Notes under the pieces: model-generated
Database searches by the model: none
The model's input: only the letters and a program-made list of their open reading frames with translations
Told to the model about the DNA's origin: nothing
Shown here: positions 33,765 through 43,642 of the stretch, one piece after another
How positions within the stretch are numbered: position 1 is the first letter of the stretch
Layout of the letters: each line of letters starts with the position of its first letter
Program-made: the position numbers and the translations under genes
From: Mesorhabditis belari
Lineage: Eukaryota; Nematoda; Chromadorea; Rhabditida; Rhabditidae
Direction of reading: 5' to 3'
DNA length: 64,000 nucleotides
Assembly: GCA_958450365.1 (NCBI GenBank)
Contig: CAUEEP010000908.1
Coordinates: 186,001-250,000, forward strand

Positions 33765-35853
33765 ATGCAGGTACTTTTCGTTGCCAGTTTCACAAGCCTT
33801 TTCGCGACCTATTACTCGATCAAAAATGATGACCTATTGCTAAGCATTCGGTAAGTTTATTGTACCACCTTGGCTGAGCTCATTTTTAAACAGACTTTTT
33901 CAGGCTCATCTTGACGGGAGAAAATATGCAACGCCTTGTCTATACAATAACTCAACTCATAGTCAACTTGTGCGCAGTCTTTTCGCCTGCTGGGTAAAAA
34001 CCTTTATATGATATTTTATAAATGAATGAAGGATTCAGATAACATAATGTAGATATTGAGTCTTTGAATGTAGCTATGTCAAAAATATATGAGCGTAGAT
34101 AGCTTGACCTGAAATTGTAAAGTTGATTGACTAACTACAATATGAACCAAATTTCTATTGTTTAATTAAGAAAGACCAATTCAGATGTACCAGTGGCATC
34201 ACCGGCTTTATTATCCAGAAAGGACGGAGTTTATCAGTCGTGATCGCATTTTGTCAGATGTTCGTCTCCTTCAAGTTTCAAAAAAGTGCACTACTTTCGA
34301 AAAAATATTTGTAGCCGTTTCATGGCCATTTCTTTCGATGGAATGCTCTTCAAGTACGCAAGAAAACACACCCTTCTCCAGTTTATCATTTGCTATTCGA
34401 TAGCGATTTCTCTTTTCTGCGTATCAGCATTTACAACAAATGGAATAGTGAATAATTATGTGTCACCAACTCTGATATATTTCATGATCACAATGGATTT
34501 CTTCACTTTTTCAAAGCTTCGAAAAGTAGGTTGAAGTAATGATTCTTAGTAGAGTGTGAGACTTAGTTGAGTGACTCCAAAGTTTCGATGGCGGAGAGGC
34601 GTTTAATGGTTCAGGTGAGAAATCGGTTATTTGAAAATCGAGTATCAAAATCAATAGTAATCTATTTGATTGGCAACTTGAAAGTTGGTACCCTTTCTAG
34701 TATTGTCCATAAAACATATCTAAATTGACCAATTGACCTCTTCTCTAAAGAAAAAAGATATATGATCTAATTTAAGACCTAGTTAAGCAAATTTGGGGAA
34801 CTTTTCAAAGGAATTTGAGCAGAAATTCAAATTTTTCTGAGAATTCATAAAATCTGTAACAAAAACGATTGATTAAATCTAGCTGAAAATTAAGCTATTT
34901 ATCTTACTTGTTATGCTTTTGCTTATTTTTATTGACACTAAAGTAGGGTTATGTGGAAGAAAGTGCGCAAATCGCTTCATCGAGTGTTCATCATTTTTGG
35001 CTCCTCAACTCCGTACCTCTTAGAAACCTGCAAAACCCAAGCTTTTCTAAATCTGTCAAAAGCCTGTTTTAGATAATAAATGGGCCATTTTATTGGTAAA
35101 AAATGTAGATTAATTTAGTTATTTCTAAAAATTGCAATAAATAAGTGCACCAATTTTCAAGTTGCCAATCTAATAAATTACCAAGGCTATTTGTCTTCTT
35201 TGTACCTAAAACAGAGTCTGTGACTAGTTTTTTATGTTCTTTCACTCTTGGCTAGAATTGGCAAAAGAGACCGACACGAAAACGTGTTATTTATTCAAAA
35301 TAATCACAATTCACAATGGTTCAATTGTTAAAATGTTTTCTGACCTTAAAGAACAAAAGCTAATTCAAAAACCTCATGAAAATGATACGTTCCGGTCTCG
35401 GTAAGGTCCCGTTAAGATCTCTCTCGGCCAAGTCTAGCCTTGGCTCATTCAATTCAATTGTTTCTTCTGAAGAGATCCAACCTGTAAGGTACCTAACTGC
35501 TCAGAAAACGTTTTTCAGATGATTGGTAGCTCAACATACTACTTTATGTACTATTTTGTCTCAAGTCCGATCACCATTGTACAGTATCCATTCTTTGGCT
35601 ACTTCTTATCGAATGTGGCATTGCAAGTGAACTCAAATATCTCCTTATGGATTTTCACCCTTGGACTCAGGTTTTGCCACATTCTCTCAGTCTTAGTTTA
35701 ATACCTCCGTTCAGCTCTTTGAACATGATCTACCTAAAAAAGAGGGTCCTTTCATTGAGTGAAAAAGAAAAGTACAACTCAGCTACTACTCAATCCGTCC
35801 AAACCATAACGGTCACCAAGACGAAGAGCTCTAACTCGACACCCAAAATCTGA
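33765..35853 (+). CDS. Serpentine-type 7TM receptor, unit 2 (most complete copy)
   Basis: Exons 33765-33850, 33904-33993, 34185-34259, 34315-34525, 34567-34614, 35519-35670 and 35691-35853 join in phase to 274 residues. Seven hydrophobic segments follow: MQVLFVASFTSLFATYY, then LVYTITQLIVNLCAVF, then LSVVIAFCQ leading into RFMAISFDG, then LLQFIICYSIAISLFCV, then LIYFMITMDFF, then a loop RRLMVQ, then YYFMYYF...ITIVQYPFFG, and LWIFTLG...SLNMIYLKKR with a Ser/Thr/Lys tail. The layout fits nematode chemoreceptors of SRX/SRSX type; the subfamily is uncertain. Two joins are unusual: a 55-nt intron (34260-34314), without which there is a stop, and a 20-nt GT...AG segment (35671-35690). A MITE sits in the intron before the sixth exon. 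The gene is convergent with peptide copy 2, with 93 bp between the stops. Confidence 0.7.
34665..35173. mobile_element. MITE in a receptor intron, unit 2
   Basis: Ends TTTGATTGGCAACTTGAAAG and complement, bounded by TA. About 509 bp. Copies are in the same intron in unit 3 (44175-44516, with an internal deletion) and unit 5 (60343-62077, interrupted by a mariner), so it inserted before the unit duplicated. Confidence 0.85.
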
Positions 35854-35946
35854 TTTCATTTGTCGTTTTCGTGAAAAACCTTTCAACAGAGTTTATTTAA
35901 GAAAACACCAGAATTGAACATAACACTCGAGAGATATTCCCGTTTT

Positions 35947-36602
35947 TCAGTTGCAGTTGGCGGCTCCACTGGTGCAAAAGCCACCATTCGGATAGCCGTT
36001 TGTCGAACAGCAAGAGTTGACGGTCTGAAAATGATCAACTTTGAAATGACAGAAGAAAATTGTGACAATGAGTCTGATTTCCCAAATAAACCTTAATCCC
36101 ACTTTTTTATAATCAATCAGTAATTGCAGTAACGAGTCAGAGTTTTTACAAATTCATAATCCAACTCACCGGACAAGCCGAGTTGCATGCCGGGATGGCA
36201 ACAGCGTTCACCATGGTAGAAGAGGCTAAAATCTTTGGTTTCTTTAGAACTTTGAAGCTAGTTGGGCCATCTTTTTAACAAGCCAAAAACTTTGATCAAT
36301 ATATGACGGTTTTTCATAAATATCTTCAAGGCAAATTTCTTAGTAAGCTCCAAGTTTTTATTCGATCGGCCCAATTCTGATCACATTCTCTTAGAGACCA
36401 CGATTTGTGACCAGCATTGACCTAATTGAGTGAAAACTGACTATTTGAGCATTTATTTTCGAACAGTAGAAAAGGCAATTTTTTAGGAAAAAACCGCTCT
36501 TGAGAGCTTAGTAGTAAGCTTTGATTGTATTTAAAAATTCAACCCACTGAACACGAGAAGAACGGCGAAGAGAAGAGCGAGGCAAGAGGAGAGAAGACGC
36601 AT
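35947..36602 (-). CDS. Secreted six-cysteine peptide, copy 2
   Basis: Exons 36602-36548, 36225-36170 and 36024-35947 on the minus strand, 62 residues. The signal peptide is identical to copy 1 and the cysteine spacing is the same (C-x3-C-x5-C-C-x10-C-x6-C). It is the most divergent copy in the last exon (YPNGGFCTSGAANC). The gene is tail-to-tail with the receptor at 33765-35853. AATAAA for this gene lies in the short gap between the two stops. All splice sites match the other copies. Confidence 0.82.
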
Positions 36603-36659
36603 CCTTTCGGTTTGAAGCTGGGAACTGATGCCGGATGGAGATCTTTGTAAACCCCATTG

Positions 36660-36687
36660 TATTTATATGGAAGTTCGACCTGATAAG
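36660..36687 (-). promoter_or_regulatory. TATA box and GATA site of peptide copy 2
   Basis: Minus-strand CTTATCAG (36687-36680) and TATAAATA (36667-36660), 58 nt before the start codon at 36602. Confidence 0.6.
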
Positions 36688-36878
36688 CGTCTCGACCCTC
36701 ACGAGCTAAAGCAGTAAATACCCGGATTTAGGGGTTCGACAAAAAGGTCGATCACGAGGGACAAGGGGACAAGGGGCGGTCACGCGAAAAAACTTTATGA
36801 GCAAACAGGTAAAGCATTCCTGGGTCCACTTTTTTGGTGAAATTTTAGCGCCGCAATGTCGCATGAAGATAACAAAAA

Positions 36879-36900
36879 AGCCCACCCTTCCGGGTGGGCT
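36879..36900 (-). other. Terminator-like hairpin upstream of peptide copy 2
   Basis: Same 9-bp stem, 4-nt loop and T-run as in the other four units. Confidence 0.75.
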
Positions 36901-36904
36901 GCTT

Positions 36905-39728
36905 TGAAAGAGGAAATGTCCAAAGGTCACTGGAGACACCGTAGTTTCTGATTTAATGGATCCCATTGCTTTTTGAAATTGCAATGCGTTTGGACGAGCA
37001 TGTTTTTGGCAAGTTCCTATGGGTGGGGCGTTTTAATGAAGCATTTTTTTCACAACTAATGTAAGTTATACACAGATGGTCTTCTTGTAAATGCAAAATG
37101 GTCAAAATTAACGGATTGTGGAACAAGTTTAACTGTTGCAAAAAGATTTTCTGAAATTTTCTCCAGCTCTAGAAAAACTACCGTAATCTCACTGTCCTCT
37201 TGTAAAGTTATCCTAGTTGATTCGATTCGAGTACTCTGTGCCTCGTATTTCAAACATAAAAGTTTTATTTTTTGCGACAATTTCGATTCTTGCCTTGACA
37301 CCAATTCCTGGTTTTAGGATGCCAAACTCGACATTGACTGACTTGTCAATGTTTTAAATTGATACCGATGCCAAAACTTTCAAACCCTTGAAACAAAACA
37401 TCATTTCAACACCAAACAAGCGTTTTGAACGCCATTCATCAGAAACAACCCCCTTGAATTCAAAATTCACAGCAGACTACCCCAAACACAATTCCATTTT
37501 ATTACCTCCAAAACATTGACCGGCTCAAATGACCTTATTACTTTCTTCTTCGAGTTTTTGGGTTGGATCTAGAAAATCTACAATTCAAGAAAATCTAGAA
37601 AATCTTTAGTAGTAGGCGAATCTTGATAGTTTATTATCGAAATTTATCTATCAACGAGGATTTACTACATAAGAATTTACCACAAACATACTGTATAAAA
37701 ATGAACTGTACCTAATACACTTTCAAAACGGTGAACTCAAAAAGCTACCATAAACTCGTGTCTTTTGGTAAAGTTATTGAAATTCAGTATCATTGCGATC
37801 TATCACAAGCCATGTTTCTCAAACTCGAAAGAGATTAAATTTGACTTGTCAAACTTGACGTTCACGTAAATTGTCTATCCTTTCAAAGGGATGCCGGTAT
37901 CAAAGTGCCAAAACTTCCCCACTTTTCAAATGAATCACCAATTGGATCATTTAACTATTAAATGATCCAATAATTTAGTGGAAATTGTCGAAGCACCAAA
38001 GTTTACAGCTTGTTTTAAACTATAATATCTGTCAAGTCAAAAACCCCATGACTTTCTTTATTGGAATGGGAATGAAGAAACTGATAATGCTTTCTTTCAA
38101 TTCATACATTAAAAAAAACAGTGCGAAACTTTTACGTTTGAAATACAAGAAACGGAATCTTCAAAGCGAGCCTAGGGGACAGCGAGATTACGGTAGTTTT
38201 TCTGTGACTTCAGAAAATTTTAGAAATAGTATTCGTAACAGCTAAACCTTGTAGTAAATTCTGCGGATTTCGATAGAGAATTATTTCGTTTAATCTGCTA
38301 AAAATACCATTGATCTGAAGAAATGCCGACGAGCGAATTGTAGCTTTGGTTGTTTGGATCTTCCATAACTTCTGGATCAAATCCAATGCGATTCGTTAAT
38401 TTTGAACAACTATTCATTGACAAAGAAGAACATTTGTGTACAACGCACATTAATCGCTCAAAATCAACGAATTGCAGATTCACTGAATTAAATCCAGAAG
38501 TTGTCGAAAATCCTAAAAATCAAAGCTACACTTAGCTCTTCGGTATTTCCTCGGATTGTTGAATTCTTCGTGACTTTCAAAAACCGCTTTGCTAACGAAA
38601 TCCGCCAACTAACAAGATTAACCTAGGTTTAACCGTTAACAATACATTTTCTCAAATTTTCTAAAGTTTCATAAAAACTACGGTAACCTCACCATCCTTT
38701 TGCATAGTTATTCAAGTTAAGCCTTGGAGTACTCGTGTCTTGCATTTTAAAAGTAAAAGCTTTGTTTTTTGCCTTGACACTAATTCTTGGCTTAACAATG
38801 TCAAAATTGCCGTAGACGTTACTTGTCAATGGTTTCAAATCGACGATCCCAAAACTTCCAAACATTTCAAACAAAACATCAATTCATCACCCTTTTGATC
38901 TCAAAGTTCACCGCAGACCACACGCAATACAATTTCATTTTACTGCCTTCAAAACGAATTGAAGTGTTCTTATCAGCCTTCTTCTTCTTCGACTTTGGAG
39001 TCGTTCCGCACTCGCTTTTTTCTAAATATGGGTTGGAAGTGAAGTTTCTCAATTTTTCTCGTGATTTTTTTTATGGCTCTTTCAGTGTTCATTTCTGCAA
39101 ATGAAAAGAATGAAAAGATTGGGGTTTTGATTTGATATTGCGACCCGTCTATCAGGGAAATGTAATACTTCACTCAATTTTGTCAGAAATATTGCCACTA
39201 ACACCTGAAATAGTCGTGAGAGTTTGAGCGTTGTAAAATCAATCATTCCCCAGTCAATTTTGAAAACTTACAGTTACTTCACTGTTGGAAATAGTTCAGG
39301 AAGATACCCGATTCTAACAATATATTAAGGTGTGAAAAAAATACCCGGACTAACGACTTTATGCAAAGGATCACCGAAGACAGTCTAGTTTTCAATTCAA
39401 TTCACTCAGAGATTAAATGTCTTTTACCATGAATAATCCTTCAACTAATACTTTAGTTCATTATGTTGACCTTGGTAATATCAAACGCATTGATTTTTGA
39501 AGTGAAATATTATTCACGTCTATAGGACTGTTTGTAGGATCTAGAAAGTCTGCAGTTGCTGAGGCACAATCTCAAAAAAAAGCGAAAATTTGTAGAAGCA
39601 ACACTAAAGCAAAACTGATTCCAAACCATGAACGGGTGAAATAGGAAATCTTGATATTTACTAACGAAATCTTTCTGTTAACGAGGATTTACTATAAAGC
39701 TTAACTGTGCTTAATACACTCTCTAAAC
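36905..39728. repeat. Decayed coding-like modules, unit 2
   Basis: Holds three related modules. One, minus 37304-37056, reads TRITLQEDSEITVVFLELEK followed by ENLFATVKLVPQSVNF. One, plus 37985-38245, is in the opposite orientation with a related GDSEITVVF segment in another frame. One, minus 38874-38689, contains FDIVKPRISVKAKNKAFTF. A Lys-rich module follows (minus, ~39090-38890). Related residues in different modules suggest repeated domains of one former protein. Stops and shifts break all of them. The family is not recognised. Confidence 0.55.
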
Positions 39729-39741
39729 GGTGTATTAAGAG
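39729..39741. other. Palindrome spacer (centre 1)
   Basis: 13 nt (GGTGTATTAAGAG) between CTCTAAAC and GTTTAGAG, with the arms continuing outward for ~10 kb. The same 13 nt, inverted, forms centre 2 at 56274-56286. Confidence 0.9.
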
Positions 39742-40290
39742 GTTTAGAGAGTGTATTAAGCACAGTTAAGCTTTATAGTAAATCCTCGTTAACAGAAAGA
39801 TTTCGTTAGTAAATATCAAGATTTACTATTTCACTGCTAAATTAAGAATGCTAACAACGAACTTTAGTTTTGTTTCTAAATCCTTTTTTTAAGGTTGTGC
39901 CTTAGCAACTGTAGACTTTCTAGATCCTACAAACAGTCCTATAGATGTGAATAATACTTCACTTCAAACCTCAATGCGTTTGATATTGCCGAGCTAAACA
40001 TAATGAACTAAAGTATTAGTTGAAGGATTATTCATGGTAAAAGACATTTAATCTCTGAGTGAATTGAATTGAAAACTAGACTGTCTTCGGTGATCCTTTG
40101 CATAAAGTCGTTAGTCCGGGTATTTTTTTCAGACCTTAATATATTGTTAGAATCAGGTATCTTCCTGAAGTATTTCCAACAGTGAAGTAACTGTAAGTTT
40201 TCAAAATTGACTGGGGAATGTTTGATTTTACAACGCTCAAACTCTCGCGACTATTTCAGGTGTTAGTGGCCATATTTCTGACAAAATTGA

Positions 40291-42560
40291 GTGAAGTATT
40301 ACATTTCCCTAATAGACGGGTCGCAATATCAAATCAAAACCCCAATCTTTTCATTCTTTTCATTTGCAGAAAGCTTTTCATTTGCAGAAATGAACATTGA
40401 AAGAGCCATAAAAAAATCACGAGCGAAATTGAGAAACTTCACTTCCAATCCATATTTAGAAAAAAGCGAGTGCGGAACGACTCCAAAGTCGAAGAAGAAG
40501 AAGGCTGATAAGAACACTTCAATCCGTTTTGAAGGCAGTAAAATGAAATTGTATTGCGTGTGGTCTGCGGTGAACTTTGAGATCAAAAGGGCTGTCTGGT
40601 GATGAATTGGGGTTTTATTTGAATAGTTTGGAAGTTTTGGGATCGTCAATTTGAAACCATTGACAACTAACGTCTACGGCAAATTTGACATCGTTAAGCC
40701 AAGAATTAGTGTCAAGGCAAAAATCAAAGCTTTTACTTTTAAAATGCAAGACACGAGTACTCCAAGGCTTAACTTGAATAACTATGCAAAAGGATGGTGA
40801 GGTTACCGTAGTTTTTATGAAACTTTAGAAAATTTGAGAAAATGTATTGTTAACGGTTAAACCAGGTTAATCTTGTTAGTTGGCGGATTTCGTTAACAAA
40901 GCGCTTTTTGAAAGTCACGAAGAATTCAACAATCCGAGGAAATACCGAAGAGCTAAGTGTAGCTTTGATTTTTAGGATTTTCGACAACTTCTGGATTTAA
41001 TTCAGTAAACCAAGAATTCGTTGATTTGGAACGATTAATGTGCGTTGTACACAATGTTCGTCTTGTTAATGAATAGTCGTTCAAAATTAACGAATCGCCT
41101 TGGATTTGATCCAGAAGTTCTGGAAGATCCAAACAACCAAAGCTACAATTCGCTCGTCGGCATTTCTTCAGATCAATGGTATTTTTAGCAGATTAAACGA
41201 AATAATTTTCTATCGAAATCCGCAGAATTTACTACAAGGTTTAGCTGTTACGAATACTATTTCTAAAATTTTCTGAAGTCACAAAAAGACTACCGTAATC
41301 TCGCTGTCCCCTAGGCTCGCTTTGAAGATTCCGTTTCTTGTATTTCAAACGTAAAAGTTTCGCACTGTTTTTTTTAATGTATGAATTGAAAGAAAGCATT
41401 ATCAGTTTCTTCATTCCCATTCCAATAAAGAAAGTCATGGGGTTTTTGACTTGACAGATATTATAGTTTAAAACAAGCTGTAAACTTTGGTGCTTCGACA
41501 ATTTCCACTAAATTATTGGATCATTTAAGAGTTAAATGATCCAATTGGTGATTCATTTGAAAAGTGGGGAAGTTCTGGCATTTTGATACCGGCTTCCTTT
41601 TGAAACGATTGACAATTTACGTGAACATCAAGTTTGACAAGTCAAATTTAATCTCTTTCGAGTTTGAGAAACATGACGTGTGATAGATCGAAATGATACT
41701 GAATTTGAATAACTTTACCAAAAGACACGAGTTTATGGTAGTTTTTTGAGTTCACCGTTTTGAAAGTGTATTAGGTACAGTTCATTTTTATACAGTATGT
41801 TTGTGGTAAATTCTTATATAGTAAATCCTCGTTAACAAATAAATTTCGATGGTAAACTATCAAGATTCGCCTACTACTAAAGATTTTCTAGATTTTCTTG
41901 AATTGTAGATTTTCTAGATCCAACCCAAAAACTCGAAGAAGAAAGTAATAAGGTCATTTGAGCCGGTCAATGTTTTGGAGGTAATAAAATGGAATTGTGT
42001 TTGGGGTAGTCTGCTGTGAATTTTGAATTCAAGGGGGTTGTTTCTGATGAATGGCGTTCAAAAGGCTTGTTTGGTGTTGAAATGATGTTTTGTTTCAAGG
42101 GTTTGAAAGTTTTGGCATCGGTATCAATTTAAAACATTGACAAGTCAGTCAATGTCAAGTTTGACATCCTAAAACCAGGAATTGGTGTCAAGGCAAGAAT
42201 CGAAATTGTCGCAAAAAATAAAACTTTTATGTTTGAAATACGAGGCACAGAGTACTCGAATCGAAGCTCAACTAGGATAACTTTACAAGAGGACAGTGAG
42301 ATTACGGTAGTTTTTCTAGAACTTCAGAAAATTTCAGAAAATCTTTTTGCCACAGTTAAACTTGTTCCACAATCCGTTAATTTTGACCATTTTGCATTTA
42401 CAAGAAGACCATCTGTGTATAACTTACATTAGTTGTGAAAAAAATGCTTCATTAAAACGCCCCACCCATAGGAACTTGCCAAAAACATGCTCGTCCAAAC
42501 GCATTGCAATTTCAAAAAGCAATGGGATCCATTAAATCAGAAACTACGGTGTCTCCAGTG
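40291..42560 (+). repeat. Decayed coding-like modules, unit 3
   Basis: Mirror copy of the unit 2 modules: a Lys-rich module 40390-40602 (ends SAVNFEIKRAVW), a FDIVKPRISVKA module ~40650-40800, the reverse-orientation module 41501-41241, and the longest open module 42139-42432 (KFDILKPGIGVKARIEIVAK then TRITLQEDSEITVVFLELQK). The last is open from the left edge to its TAG and is the best view of the domain. Confidence 0.55.
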
Positions 42561-42586
42561 ACCTTTGGACATTTCCTCTTTCAAAC

Positions 42587-42613
42587 AGCCCACCCGGAAG
42601 GGTGGGCTTTTTT
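42587..42613 (+). other. Terminator-like hairpin upstream of peptide copy 3
   Basis: Stem AGCCCACCC (42587-42595), loop GGAA, stem GGGTGGGCT (42600-42608), then a T-run. In gene orientation it lies about 270 nt before the start codon at 42884. Confidence 0.8.
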
Positions 42614-42798
42614 GTTATCTTCATGCGACATTGCGGCGCTAAAATTTCACCAAAAAAGTGGACCCAGGAATGCATTACCTGTTTGCTCATAAAGTTTTTT
42701 GCGTGACCGCCCCTTGTCCCCTTGTCCCTCGTGATCGACCTTTTTGTCGAACCCCTAAATCCGGGTATTTACTGCTTTAGCTCGTGAAGGTCGAGAGG

Positions 42799-42826
42799 CT
42801 TATCAGATGGAGCTTCCATATAAATA
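42799..42826 (+). promoter_or_regulatory. TATA box and GATA site of peptide copy 3
   Basis: CTTATCAG at 42799-42806 and TATAAATA at 42819-42826, 58 nt before the ATG. Confidence 0.6.
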
Positions 42827-42883
42827 CAATGGGACTCACAAAGATCTCCATATCGCATCAGTTCCCAGCTTCAAACCGAAAGG

Positions 42884-43549
42884 ATGCGTCTTCTCTCCTC
42901 TTGCCTCGCTCTTCTCTTCGCCGTTCTTCTCGTGTTCAGTGGGTTCAATTTTTAAATACAATGAAAGCTTACTACTAAGCTCTCAAGAGCGGTTTTTTCC
43001 TAGAAATTGCCTTCTCTAAAAAGTAACTACTGTTCGAAAATAAATGCACAAATAGTCAGTTTTCACTCAATTAGGTCAATGCTGGTCACAAATCGTGGTC
43101 TCTAAGAGAATGTGATCAGAATTGGGCCGATCGAATAAAAACTTGGAGCTTACTAAGAAATTTGCCTTGAAGATATTTATGAAAAACCGTGATATATTGA
43201 TCAAAGTCTTTGACTTGTTAAAAAGATGGCCCAACTAGCTTCAAAGTTCTAAAGAAACCAAAGATTTTAGCCTCTTCTTCCATGGTGAACGCTATTGCCG
43301 TCCCGGCATGCAACTCCGCTTGTCCGGTGAGTTGAATTATGAATTTGCAGAAACTCTGACTCATTACTGCAATTACTGATGGATTATAAAAAAGTGGGAT
43401 TAAGGTTTATTTGGGAAATCAGACTCATTGTCACAATCTTCTTCTGTCATTTCAAAGTTGATCATTTTCAGACCGTCGACTCTTGCTGTTCGACAAACGG
43501 CTATCCGAGTGGTGGTAACTGCGTGAGTGGGGCCGCCTACTGCAACTGA
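42884..43549 (+). CDS. Secreted six-cysteine peptide, copy 3
   Basis: Exons 42884-42938, 43271-43326 and 43472-43549, 62 residues. Signal peptide MRLLSSCLALLFAVLLVF, then the mature six-Cys peptide with last exon YPSGGNCVSGAAYC. Phases are 1 and 0, as in the other copies. It is convergent with the receptor on the minus strand (stop at 43643). Its last exon encodes the same residues as copy 4. The family is unknown. Confidence 0.82.
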
Positions 43550-43642
43550 AAAACGAGAATACCTTTCAAATGTTATGTGCAATTCTTGTGTTTTCTTAAA
43601 TAAACTCTGTTGAAAGGTTTTTCACGAAAGCGACAAATGAAA

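Larger units (their letters stand above)
27618..39728 (+). repeat. Left arm of the large palindrome
   Basis: Reverse complement of 39742-50828, apart from insertions: a Tc1-like segment (29184-30488) and a mariner (30928-31788) only here, and a mariner (46953-48214) only in the right arm. Without these the arms are both about 9.9 kb. Many tracts of hundreds of bases look nearly identical (for example 37985-38245 against 41241-41501). The arm carries integrase-derived exons, an unknown gene fragment, a mariner relic, and the receptor/peptide pair of unit 2. Confidence 0.85.

Noticed and set aside
37985..38245. 86-codon frame repeated in four units as a separate gene
   Set aside because: Another frame of the same segment shows homology to the ITLQEDSEITVVF module, and the repetition reflects duplication and not selection on this frame.
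42504..42692. Small open frames repeated in units 2-5 around the hairpin
   Set aside because: They cross the hairpin and T-run, have no codon-level conservation, and are shadows of a repeated upstream region.
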